Shown in pieces: positions 1 to 7,089 of a DNA stretch of 64,000 bases (position 1 is the stretch's first letter; each line of letters begins with the position of its first letter). The notes below the pieces were generated by a model that ran no database searches, was not told the origin of the DNA, and saw only the letters and a list, made by a program, of their open reading frames with translations. Source of the DNA: Scatosoma sp045594025 (GTDB lineage: Bacteria; Bacillota; Clostridia; Christensenellales; Borkfalkiaceae); the NCBI GenBank assembly GCA_045594025.1, contig JAZNXS010000046.1:13322-77321 (forward strand), in the 5' to 3' direction. Made by a program: the position numbers and the translations under genes.

Positions 1-40
1 CTACGCCGAGTATATCGTAATAGTTCTTCTTATCTGCCAT
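1..40 (-). CDS. dnaJ: DnaJ chaperone, N-terminal fragment cut by window edge
   Basis: The first 13 codons read MADKKNYYDILGV, the typical start of a DnaJ J-domain; the rest lies outside the window. DnaJ is the Hsp40 co-chaperone that delivers substrates to DnaK and stimulates its ATPase. The ATG at 40 follows an AAAAGGA ribosome site at about 8 nt. It lies downstream of dnaK in the usual dnaK-dnaJ order, but about 360 bp of repeat-rich DNA separates the two. The family call rests on this short, very characteristic N-terminus. Confidence 0.85.
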   Translation of the reverse strand, partial: MADKKNYYDILGV

Positions 41-60
41 AATTGTATTCCTTTTGCAAA

Positions 61-300
61 CGAAGTTTGCTAAAAAGTGAAGTTTTGCCGTCTCAAAGGG
101 CGATACTATGAATTGTCCGCTTTTGCGTACGTGAATTTTCTCTGTCGCTCAGTGAATTGAAAACTTCGTTTTCGTGAATTGACGGCTTTGCCGTCGTTGT
201 GGTAATAATTCCGAAACGCAACGCGCAGCGTTGCAATTCACGTCCGTAGGACAATTCACGCGCCCTTGGCGCAATCCACTTTTCACACAGTGAAAAATTT
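61..300. repeat. Intergenic repeat E1: GTGAATT-linked hairpin array between dnaK and dnaJ
   Basis: Three GTGAATT connectors at 131, 152 and 174 each precede a small hairpin (for example GACGG/CCGTC). After a short centre, three more hairpins are each followed by the inverse connector AATTCAC (235, 253) or AATCCAC (273). The hairpin sequences differ from each other while the connectors stay constant. The left end (about 70-140) resembles the start of the copy at 57.7 kb. The centre, AATAATTCCGAAAC, recurs inverted in the copy at 49.7 kb. I see no coding potential in this gap. Confidence 0.8.
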
Positions 301-320
301 CACTTTAATAATAGCGCATA

Positions 321-344
321 CGGGTTTGACCTGCGCCAAACCCG
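321..344 (-). terminator. Hairpin downstream of dnaK
   Basis: CGGGTTTG pairs with CAAACCCG over an 8-nt loop, about 55 nt after the dnaK stop. It is not followed at once by a long T-run, so it may be a weak terminator or an mRNA-stabilising stem before dnaJ. Confidence 0.45.
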
Positions 345-398
345 ATTTTGCGTTTATTTCATTAATTATGCCCACCCATGTACGGGTTGAAGGTATTT

Positions 399-2192
399 TT
401 ACTGATGGAATTCCGTATCGCCGCCGTTATCAGGGTTAGGAGCGCCCTGCGCGCCGCCTGCCTGCTGATAAAGCTTTGCAAATACGGGCTGCACGTCATT
501 CATCAGCTTATCGTAAGCCGCTTTGATACGATCGTCGTCTTCGGACGCAAGCTCGCTCTTCGCAGCGTCGATTGCCGCCTGCAACGTGGATTTGTCGCTG
601 TCGTCAAGCTTATCGCCAGCCTCTTTCATCGTCTGTTCAACGGAGAAGATCATGCCGTCAAGCTTGTTCTTATTTTCCACCTTTTCCTTACGCTTCTTAT
701 CTTCTTCCGCGAACTGTTCCGCTTCCTTAACCGCCTTATCGATTTCTTCTTCGGAAAGGTTGGTGGAAGAGGTGATCGTGATATCCGTGGACTTACCCGT
801 GCCCTTATCTTGCGCCGTTACGTGTACGATACCGTTTGCGTCGATGTCGAACGTAACTTCGATTTGAGGAATCCCTCTGGGCGCAGGAGCAATACCCGAG
901 AGCATGAAGTTGCCAAGCGTCTTGTTATCCTTGCAGAATTCGCGTTCGCCTTGCAGCACGTGAATGTCAACGCTCGTTTGGTTATCTGCCGCCGTCGAGA
1001 AGATTTGGCTCTTCTTTACGGGAATGGTCGTATTTCTATCGATAATTCTCGTGAATACGCCGCCAAGCGTTTCGATACCCAAGGAAAGCGGAGTAACGTC
1101 CAACAAAAGCACGTCTTTTACTTCGCCCGTGAGTACGCCGCCCTGTACAGCCGCACCGATTGCAACGCATTCGTCGGGGTTGATGCCCTTGAAAGGTTCT
1201 TTGCCCGTAACTTCCTTAACCTTTGCAACAACCGCAGGCATACGGGTAGAACCGCCGACAAGAATAACCTTATCGATGTCGCTGTAGGAAAGCTCAGCGT
1301 CGCGCATAGCCGCTTTCATGGGCGCAACCGTTCTTTCCAAAAGGTCTGCCGTCATCGCTTCAAATTTCTGCTTCGTCAAGGTGATGTCAAGGTGCTGAGG
1401 GCCATCTGCGCTCATGGAAATGAAAGGAAGGTTTACGTTGGTGGAGCTCATGCCCGAAAGCTCGATCTTCGCCTTTTCTGCCGCTTCCTTCAATCTCTGC
1501 ATTGCCATCTTGTCCTTGGAAAGGTCGATCGCGTGCGATTTCTTGAATTCGTCTACGAGGTAGGAAATAATCTTGTTATCCCAGTCGTCGCCGCCGAGCT
1601 TCGTATCGCCGTTCGTTGCAAGAACTTCAAATACGCCGTCTGCGATTTCCAAAATGGAAACGTCGAACGTACCGCCGCCAAGGTCGTAGATCATGACCTT
1701 ACCGCCCTTATCCTTATCAAGGCCGTACGCAAGCGCCGCTGCCGTGGGCTCGTTGATGATTCTCAAAACGTTAAGCCCTGCAATTTTACCTGCGTCCTTC
1801 GTTGCCTGACGTTGACTATCCGAGAAGTATGCAGGGCACGTGATTACCGCTTCGGTAACCGTCTGCCCAAGATATGCTTCCGCATCCGCTTTCAGCTTTG
1901 CAAGCGTCATTGCCGAAATTTCCTGAGGGGAATATTCCTTCCCGTCAATATTTACTTTATAATCCGTACCCATATGACGCTTGATGGAAATGATCGTCTT
2001 GTCGGGGTTAGCAACAGCCTGACGCTTTGCCGCCTGACCAACCACACGGGAACCGTCTTTCTGGAAAGAAACGACGGAGGGCGTCGTTCTGGAACCTTCC
2101 GCGTTTGCGATAACGACGGGTTCGCCGCCTTCCATAACCGCTACGCAAGAGTTTGTAGTACCAAGGTCAATACCGATAACTTTACCTGCCAT
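399..2192 (-). CDS. dnaK: Hsp70 chaperone DnaK
   Basis: ATP-dependent cytosolic chaperone that binds exposed hydrophobic segments with DnaJ and GrpE. The 597-residue protein starts with the phosphate-binding IGIDLGTTNSC segment, has YDLGGGTFDVS near residue 170 and VGGSTRMP near residue 310, then the substrate-binding domain and a helical lid. It lacks the extra N-terminal-lobe segment of proteobacterial DnaK, as usual in Gram-positives, and ends DTEFHQ rather than the common EEVD-like tail. AAAGGAG lies 9 nt before the ATG. No CIRCE element (TTAGCACTC inverted repeat) is visible in the 190 bp upstream, so HrcA control is not evident. grpE is not adjacent: three unrelated genes lie between. 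Confidence 0.98.
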   Translation of the reverse strand: MAGKVIGIDLGTTNSCVAVMEGGEPVVIANAEGSRTTPSVVSFQKDGSRVVGQAAKRQAVANPDKTIISIKRHMGTDYKVNIDGKEYSPQEISAMTLAKLKADAEAYLGQTVTEAVITCPAYFSDSQRQATKDAGKIAGLNVLRIINEPTAAALAYGLDKDKGGKVMIYDLGGGTFDVSILEIADGVFEVLATNGDTKLGGDDWDNKIISYLVDEFKKSHAIDLSKDKMAMQRLKEAAEKAKIELSGMSSTNVNLPFISMSADGPQHLDITLTKQKFEAMTADLLERTVAPMKAAMRDAELSYSDIDKVILVGGSTRMPAVVAKVKEVTGKEPFKGINPDECVAIGAAVQGGVLTGEVKDVLLLDVTPLSLGIETLGGVFTRIIDRNTTIPVKKSQIFSTAADNQTSVDIHVLQGEREFCKDNKTLGNFMLSGIAPAPRGIPQIEVTFDIDANGIVHVTAQDKGTGKSTDITITSSTNLSEEEIDKAVKEAEQFAEEDKKRKEKVENKNKLDGMIFSVEQTMKEAGDKLDDSDKSTLQAAIDAAKSELASEDDDRIKAAYDKLMNDVQPVFAKLYQQAGGAQGAPNPDNGGDTEFHQ

Positions 2193-2342
2193 AATTTTTA
2201 TCTCCTTTCGCCGAGTTCACGGCGCCGCTTTATTATTTACAATTATATGTAACCACCCCAAACGCCCCTTAAACAAAAAAATAAAAAATTTTATAAAAGC
2301 TTATCTCCCCCACAACCTACAAGAGAAAATATAAAAGAACAT

Positions 2343-2376
2343 ACAAAAAAGAAAAGCGAGGAACACGCCTCGCCTC
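2343..2376 (-). terminator. Rho-independent terminator after the zinc-ribbon gene
   Basis: On the minus strand GCGAGG pairs with CCTCGC over a 6-nt loop and is followed by TTTTCTTTTTT. It lies directly after the stop of the 2386-3237 gene. Confidence 0.85.
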
Positions 2377-2385
2377 TTCTTTATA

Positions 2386-3237
2386 TCAACCCAAATGAGC
2401 TGTTATGTATGTAATATATTCGCCAATCTCATCCTCCCAAGTTAACTTTACTCTCTTTTGTTCTTCGTCTAACTCCCAATTCGGATAGGTTATTGTACTC
2501 AATAGATAACTACCATCCGTATATTTCACAGTATAAACGCAGTCATGTAAATTTGTTTCACAATGCCATTCAGCCAAACCCGTAGTTTCATCGGGTACGC
2601 TTATAAAGTTTATTACATCAATGGAAATTTCCACCTGTTCAACCAATTTTTCCGTTTCGGAAATATAATTGCTATTGACAAGGGTATTATCGTACTTATG
2701 GTTTGTGTCGTAAAATACTTCCGAAACTTTACCGTCAACATATTTTACCATAACAAATTTATACGTCAGCTTTTCCAATTCGGAATAAAGCTTGTCCATT
2801 TTCTCGACCGTTTCCGCAAAATCTGAAAAGTCCTCCATATCTTCCAAGCTTTTATTTTCCAATTTTTCGATCTCTTTAAATTTCTGTTTTGCTTGCCCCG
2901 AATACCAATAGGCGACATTGTCGTCCATGCCATTTGGCTCTCCTAAAATCCCCTCAACGTCGACTCTAGTCATACCGATTTCAACTTTGCTCACGTTTTC
3001 CAATTTAAACGGATTTAGTAAAATTGACAATATAACCATAGTTGCCGTCAAGCAAATAATTGCACCTGTAAGAAGCAACGCCGCAAATGTCTGCCAAGCA
3101 TGATTAGCCCTCCATTCCCCAATACGCGTTGCTAAAGCCACTTTTTCTTTCTTTTCCTTTTTTTCCATGCGCGAACGTGCGCCGCAGTTTGAACAGAATT
3201 TCCCATGTAATTCTGCTCCGCATTTTTGACAAAACAT
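2386..3237 (-). CDS. Zinc-ribbon membrane protein with BamE/SmpA-like domain
   Basis: Residues 3-18 form a CxxC...CxxC zinc ribbon (CQKCGAE, CSNCGAR). A Lys/Glu-rich linker and one transmembrane helix (about residues 48-73) follow. The part beyond the membrane begins KVEIGMTRVDVEGILGEPN, which matches the consensus of the BamE (SmpA/OmlA) fold, then a helical stretch and a C-terminal beta-rich region. The function is unknown; the layout suggests a cytoplasmic zinc ribbon joined to an extracytoplasmic sensor or scaffold. It diverges from the Xre-like gene at 3349 across a short AT-rich region with a palindrome over its -10 box, so the Xre protein probably represses it. The block is visibly more AT-rich than its neighbours and interrupts the grpE-dnaK order, which suggests acquisition. 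Confidence 0.75.
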   Translation of the reverse strand: MFCQKCGAELHGKFCSNCGARSRMEKKEKKEKVALATRIGEWRANHAWQTFAALLLTGAIICLTATMVILSILLNPFKLENVSKVEIGMTRVDVEGILGEPNGMDDNVAYWYSGQAKQKFKEIEKLENKSLEDMEDFSDFAETVEKMDKLYSELEKLTYKFVMVKYVDGKVSEVFYDTNHKYDNTLVNSNYISETEKLVEQVEISIDVINFISVPDETTGLAEWHCETNLHDCVYTVKYTDGSYLLSTITYPNWELDEEQKRVKLTWEDEIGEYITYITAHLG

Positions 3238-3264
3238 TATACCCCTCCTTGCTTATCTTATGTA

Positions 3265-3296
3265 TACATTATATAATGTAAAAATCTATTTGTCAA
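3265..3296 (-). promoter_or_regulatory. Promoter with palindromic operator for the zinc-ribbon gene
   Basis: On the minus strand TTGACA (3291-3296) and TATAAT (3268-3273) are separated by 17 bp. The -10 box sits inside a perfect 16-bp palindrome, TACATTATATAATGTA (3265-3280). The half-site TAATGTA recurs at 3312-3318 and 3328-3334 in front of the divergent regulator, so one small regulator could bind all sites and control both genes. Confidence 0.75.
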
Positions 3297-3348
3297 GTAT
3301 TTTTTTTCATATAATGTAAATATTATCTAATGTAGAGGTTATATATTT

Positions 3349-3549
3349 ATGAAATTACGCATTTTGGAAATATTAAAAGAACGAGGGAAAACAAAATATT
3401 GGCTTTATATACAACTTGGCTTGAGTTATCAAAACTTTAACAAATTGGTTAATAACCAAACAAGCGGCATAAAATTTGAAAATTTGAAAGCCATTTGCGA
3501 CATTCTCGAATGTACCCCCAATGATTTATTTGTAGAATACCATCAATGA
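3349..3549 (+). CDS. Small Cro/CI (Xre)-type transcriptional regulator
   Basis: This 66-residue protein is a single helix-turn-helix domain of the HTH_26 type. The recognition region reads YWLYIQLGLSYQNFNKLV, followed by the typical ending LKAICDILECTPNDLF. It binds DNA, most likely the TAATGTA sites between it and the divergent zinc-ribbon gene. AGAGG lies about 10 nt before the ATG. It is the only plus-strand gene in the first 31 kb and ends at a strong two-way terminator. It is probably an autoregulator of the two-gene unit. Confidence 0.85.
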   Translation: MKLRILEILKERGKTKYWLYIQLGLSYQNFNKLVNNQTSGIKFENLKAICDILECTPNDLFVEYHQ

Positions 3550-3552
3550 TTA

Positions 3553-3584
3553 AAACAGCCACCCATTCGTATGGGTGGCTGTTT
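3553..3584. terminator. Bidirectional terminator between the Xre gene and the SDR gene
   Basis: AAACAGCCACCCAT and ATGGGTGGCTGTTT pair perfectly over 14 bp with a TCGT loop. T-rich sequence follows on the plus side, and the stem's own A/T ends serve the convergent minus-strand gene ending at 3589. Confidence 0.9.
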
Positions 3585-3588
3585 ACTT

Positions 3589-4392
3589 TTATCTTTGTAC
3601 TAATTTTTTAACAATAAAATACTGTAACCGCTTGGGCAATATGCTAAGCAGCAACAAACCGACGTTTCTATGCTTTGCGTATACGTACTTCGGCTTTTTC
3701 TTTCGCGTGATTTTTTCCACCAACGCCGCCAACTTTTCCGCAGGCATGGGCGTACCCGTGAATTTTTTGACGATTCCGCCGAAATATTGCGACTCTTTTT
3801 TATAAAGCACCGTTTTTTCACAAAGTAGCCTCGTTGCCTCCGCATTCCCCCTTGCAAGCGGCGTTTCGATCGCCCCGGGGCGCAAGGTCACCACACGCTG
3901 CCCAAGTAGATTTAATTCCTGCCGTAAAGCCTGTGCGTAACAATCCAACGCCGTTTTCGTCACGCTGTATAAGCCGTTAAACGGTAACGGATCTAAAGGC
4001 GCTACCTCGCTAGTCGTAATCAAAATCTTTCCGTCCTTTTTTAATAGGGAATGAAAGGTCTTATTCACAAGCACTGCGCCAAGAAAATTGATTTCCGTCA
4101 ATCGTTTGATTTTCTCGTAATCTTCCTCAATAAACGAGGACATGGTATGTACGCCTGCGAAATTCATCACCCAGTCGAACGTTACGCCGTTCTCTTCCAA
4201 ATTAGCCTTTATACGCGCCATGTCTTCGGGTGACGTGATATCCCCGACAAACTCGTTTTCCTTGTTCCCGTCCGCATAGCGAATATCCACACCGTAAACG
4301 GTATGGCCGCCGCTTGACAGTCTATCAAATACCGCCTTGCCTATCCCCGAGCCTGCGCCCGTTATTAAAATCGTCAGTTTTTTCTCTTCCAT
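3589..4392 (-). CDS. Short-chain dehydrogenase/reductase (SDR family)
   Basis: The 267-residue protein shows the SDR cofactor motif TGAGSGIG (about residues 11-18), an acidic residue after the second strand (VDIRY, favouring NAD), the structural NFAGV, a catalytic Ser in the ITTSE region and YSVTK. The C-terminus has a hydrophobic stretch (VGLLLLSILPKRLQYFIVKK) like that of membrane-associated SDRs that act on lipids or steroids. The substrate cannot be told. It follows the grpE terminator and precedes a bidirectional terminator, so it is probably transcribed alone. Its position between grpE and dnaK is unusual. Confidence 0.85.
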   Translation of the reverse strand: MEEKKLTILITGAGSGIGKAVFDRLSSGGHTVYGVDIRYADGNKENEFVGDITSPEDMARIKANLEENGVTFDWVMNFAGVHTMSSFIEEDYEKIKRLTEINFLGAVLVNKTFHSLLKKDGKILITTSEVAPLDPLPFNGLYSVTKTALDCYAQALRQELNLLGQRVVTLRPGAIETPLARGNAEATRLLCEKTVLYKKESQYFGGIVKKFTGTPMPAEKLAALVEKITRKKKPKYVYAKHRNVGLLLLSILPKRLQYFIVKKLVQR

Positions 4393-4402
4393 AAGCTCTT
4401 TC

Positions 4403-4438
4403 TAAAAAAAATCAGTCCGCAGAAAAGCGGACTGAAAA
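4403..4438 (-). terminator. Rho-independent terminator of grpE
   Basis: CAGTCCGC pairs with GCGGACTG over a 6-nt loop and is followed by ATTTTTTTT on the minus strand. It starts about 10 nt after the grpE stop and separates grpE from the SDR gene. Confidence 0.92.
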
Positions 4439-4444
4439 ACTTCG

Positions 4445-4972
4445 TTATTGCGTAACGATAACCTGCGCATAGCGCAACACTTTATCGCCCTTTTTATACC
4501 CCTTAACGTACACCTGTTTTACCAAGCCGCTTTCTTCGCCTTCCGCCGCAGGCATTGCCATGATCGCTTCCATGGTATCGGCATTAAAGGGTTGATTGAT
4601 AGGATCAATCTCCTCAACGCCCTCGCCTTCCAACACTTTTTTAAATGCTTTGAGGATCATATCCAAGCCCTGCTTCGTATTCTCGTCCTTGCAAGTGCTC
4701 AGCGCGCGTTCGAGGTTATCCCCGATAGGGAAAAGAGACGCCACCACGTCGTTTCTACCCTCTTGATAGCGTTGCGCCGCCTGATTTTGGGTACGACGAC
4801 GGTAGTTTTCATATTCCGCCGTAACAGCATACCACTTGCGTTTGGATTCCTCCGCTTCCGCAAGCGCTTTGTCAATTTCTTCCTGCTTTTTATTCGCCTT
4901 TTTCTTGGGCTTTTCTTCCTTTTGTACAGACTCTTCTACAATTTCGTCCTGTTTCAATTCTTCGTTTTCCAT
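4445..4972 (-). CDS. grpE: Nucleotide exchange factor GrpE
   Basis: GrpE releases ADP from DnaK and resets the chaperone cycle. The 175-residue protein has a long charged, Lys/Glu-rich N-terminal coiled coil, then the dimer helix (YENYRRRTQ) and the beta domain that contacts DnaK (GDKVLRYAQVIVTQ at the end). The ATG at 4972 is chosen because GGGAG precedes it by 5 nt; an upstream in-frame ATG at 5002 lacks a ribosome site. No hrcA gene and no CIRCE element are seen upstream, where yhbY lies instead. A strong terminator follows. Confidence 0.95.
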   Translation of the reverse strand: MENEELKQDEIVEESVQKEEKPKKKANKKQEEIDKALAEAEESKRKWYAVTAEYENYRRRTQNQAAQRYQEGRNDVVASLFPIGDNLERALSTCKDENTKQGLDMILKAFKKVLEGEGVEEIDPINQPFNADTMEAIMAMPAAEGEESGLVKQVYVKGYKKGDKVLRYAQVIVTQ

Positions 4973-5039
4973 AATATCTCCCTCTGCATTGAATACACTC
5001 ATTTATAACGCCTTTTTCGCCGTTTTAAACAAGAACTTG

Positions 5040-5354
5040 TCAAAATTCCAAATGAGCGTATTTATCTCGACGGGAATAGCGATAAAAAATCGCCTTTCTG
5101 CCGATGACGGCTACGGGAACAGCCTCTAAAAGCTCCGCTACGTTTTCCGCAATATCTCTGGGATCTTCGTCCACCGTATCGAGAATGCTCACTTTGATAA
5201 TTTCACGCGCGTCCAACGCGTCGGAAAGGGTTTTTAAAAGATTGTCGGTAATACCCCCTTTCCCGATTTGCGTAATGGGCGAAAGATTCGCCGCGATCGC
5301 CTTTAATTTACTTCTTTGTTTACTTGTAATATTTTCGTTTGTTACGATTGTCAT
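5040..5354 (-). CDS. yhbY: YhbY-type RNA-binding protein (CRM domain)
   Basis: The 104-residue protein is a single CRS1-YhbY (CRM) domain: KQRSKLKAIAANLSPITQIGKGGIT at its start, split here only by line, contains the conserved GKGG loop, and REIIKVSILD follows in the middle. Family members bind pre-50S ribosomal subunits and act in ribosome assembly. In Clostridia yhbY usually follows obgE, as here, although repeat E2 separates them by about 290 bp. AGGAT lies about 8 nt before the ATG. Confidence 0.9.
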   Translation of the reverse strand: MTIVTNENITSKQRSKLKAIAANLSPITQIGKGGITDNLLKTLSDALDAREIIKVSILDTVDEDPRDIAENVAELLEAVPVAVIGRKAIFYRYSRRDKYAHLEF

Positions 5355-5384
5355 AATTTTTTATCCTTGATTAAAATGTAATTT

Positions 5385-5645
5385 TCGTTCATCGGGACAT
5401 CGAGGCGCCGTCCCCTACGTATTATTGCTTGATGAATTGAAGGCGAGGCCTTCGTGAATTTTCGCTATCGCTCAGTGAATTGAAAACGATATTTTCGTGA
5501 ATTAACGGCTCCGTCGTCGTTATTGTAATATTTCCACAACGCAACGCTCTGCTTTGTAATTCACGCCGTTAGGCTTTGGCTGGGCGCGTACCGATAGTAC
5601 GCAACCGAGCGGCAACGCCGAAATGCGACGCAGATATACGTTTTA
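5385..5645 (-). repeat. Intergenic repeat E2, starting at the obgE stop codon
   Basis: Read on the minus strand, the element starts with the obgE TAA and the shared end sequence (AACGTATATCTGCGTCGC). It then carries the GCGTAC/GTACGC hairpin (5586-5602), one AATTCAC-linked hairpin (5558) and GTGAATT-type connectors at 5497, 5475, 5454 and 5432 spaced 21-22 bp, each with a small hairpin. The far end (CATCGGGACATCGAGG) matches the copy at 27.6 kb. No gene is visible in this gap. Confidence 0.82.
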
Positions 5646-6923
5646 AGGGATGAAGTCGAATTCGACGTCTCCGATAGACACAGTATCCCCCTCTACACAG
5701 CCCATTTTCACGAGCTCCTTAATCACACCGCGCAGGCGCAATACCTTTTGGAAATAGAGCATGGAATCGGGATTGTTGAGCACAACGTTTCGGCAAAGCA
5801 TGTCCACAAGTCCGCCGATAACTACGTATACGCCCTCTTCGTCCTTGAAAATTTCAAAGCCGAGATCATCGTTTGCCTTGTATTCGAACACTTCTTCAAT
5901 CGGCAGGGGTTCCACGGGCGGCATCGTATCTAACACCTCAAACACGCCTTCGATAAGCTCCCTTGTCCCTTCGCCGGAAATCGCCGTAATCGGGAAAATC
6001 TTATACTTTCTGCCAAACTTCTTCTTAAACGCCTTGAAGTTGTCCTCCGCGCCATATACGTCATACTTGTTACATACGACAATCTGCTGACGGGAAGCCA
6101 ACTCCTCGCTGAATTCTTTCAATTCCTCGTTGATTTTCTTGAAATCCTCAATCGGATCTCTTCCTTCGCAACCGGAAATATCCACGACGTGGCAAAGCAT
6201 TCTTGTGCGCTCGATATGTCGCAAGAAGTCATGCCCTAGCCCTGCGCCCTGCGCCGCGCCTTCAATCAACCCGGGAATATCCGCCGCCACAAAGGACTTA
6301 TCGTAATACCGAACCACACCGAGGTTAGGAGAAAGCGTAGTGAAATGATAGTTGGCAATTTTCGGCCTTGCTGCGGAAATTTTGCTAAGCAAGGTACTCT
6401 TCCCTACGTTCGGGAAACCGACGAACCCTACGTCCGCAATCACCTTCAATTCCAAAATAACGTAATGCTGTTTTACTTTTTCACCCTTTTGCGCAAAGTT
6501 CGGCGCATGACGGCGCGCCGTTGTAAAACGCACGTTACCCTTGCCGCCGTTTCCGCCCCTTGCAACCAACACCTGCTGTCCGTCCTCGAAGACGTCACAA
6601 ATCAGCTTACCCGTCTCTTCATCGCGGACAAGGGTGCCCAAAGGTACTTTAATATAGGTATTTTGACCACTCTTTCCAAAGCATTTATTCGTACCGCCTA
6701 CCGCGCCGTTTTCCGCAAAATAACGGGAAACAAAACGGAAAGGGAATAAATCGTTCATATCCTTATCGCCGACGAAATACACGTCGCCGCCCTTACCGCC
6801 GTCGCCACCGTCGGGACCACACGCAGGTTTCCCCTTGAACGCCTTAAAGGAGTTCATACCGTCGCCGCCGTCCCCTGCTTTGATGAGTATTCGCACTTTA
6901 TCGGTAAATTCACCCGTTGCCAT
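5643..6923 (-). CDS. obgE: Obg-family GTPase ObgE/CgtA
   Basis: Essential ribosome-associated GTPase for late 50S assembly and stress signalling. The 426-residue protein has the glycine-rich Obg domain (GDGGDG, GPDGGDGGKGG), then a G domain with G1 GFPNVGKST, G3 DIPGLIEGA and G4 NKYD, and a C-terminal OCT domain. The ATG at 6923 is preferred because AAAGGA lies 9 nt upstream; an ATG at 6932 would abut that site. The stop codon is the first base triplet of repeat E2. Confidence 0.96.
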   Translation of the reverse strand: MATGEFTDKVRILIKAGDGGDGMNSFKAFKGKPACGPDGGDGGKGGDVYFVGDKDMNDLFPFRFVSRYFAENGAVGGTNKCFGKSGQNTYIKVPLGTLVRDEETGKLICDVFEDGQQVLVARGGNGGKGNVRFTTARRHAPNFAQKGEKVKQHYVILELKVIADVGFVGFPNVGKSTLLSKISAARPKIANYHFTTLSPNLGVVRYYDKSFVAADIPGLIEGAAQGAGLGHDFLRHIERTRMLCHVVDISGCEGRDPIEDFKKINEELKEFSEELASRQQIVVCNKYDVYGAEDNFKAFKKKFGRKYKIFPITAISGEGTRELIEGVFEVLDTMPPVEPLPIEEVFEYKANDDLGFEIFKDEEGVYVVIGGLVDMLCRNVVLNNPDSMLYFQKVLRLRGVIKELVKMGCVEGDTVSIGDVEFDFIP

Positions 6924-6957
6924 AGTTTTCATTCCTTTGTATTGTTTATTCTTACTT

Positions 6958-6986
6958 AGTATAGCAAAATCAAAAAGAAAAATCAA
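6958..6986 (-). promoter_or_regulatory. SigA-type promoter of obgE
   Basis: TTGATT (6981-6986) and TATACT (6958-6963) are 17 bp apart on the minus strand, giving a leader of about 27 nt. A GCGCC-TAC-GGCGC hairpin (6995-7007) lies just upstream. Confidence 0.7.
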
Positions 6987-7054
6987 TAATTTCTGCGCCT
7001 ACGGCGCAAGAATTTACGAAAGTTATCCAAAATCCATAGGATTTTTATCATGAT

Positions 7055-7085
7055 ACCGCCCGAACGCAGTTGGCGTTCGGGCGGT
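7055..7085. terminator. Strong inverted repeat after ddl
   Basis: ACCGCCCGAACGC pairs perfectly with GCGTTCGGGCGGT over 5 nt, starting 4 nt after the ddl stop. The long T-run is on the plus side; on the minus side TATCATGATAAAAAT follows. It probably ends ddl transcription and may act in both directions. Confidence 0.7.
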
Positions 7086-7089
7086 CTTT

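Noticed and set aside
119..300. CRISPR array
   Set aside because: Connectors are 7 bp and the intervening sequences are self-complementary; no cas genes.
378..2252. Long open frame on the plus strand opposite dnaK
   Set aside because: It mirrors dnaK codon structure, has no family motif or ribosome site, and dnaK is certain.
2193..2385. SigB-like promoter (GTTTAA...GGTTAC) before dnaK
   Set aside because: Poor -10 match, and SigB is not expected in Clostridia.
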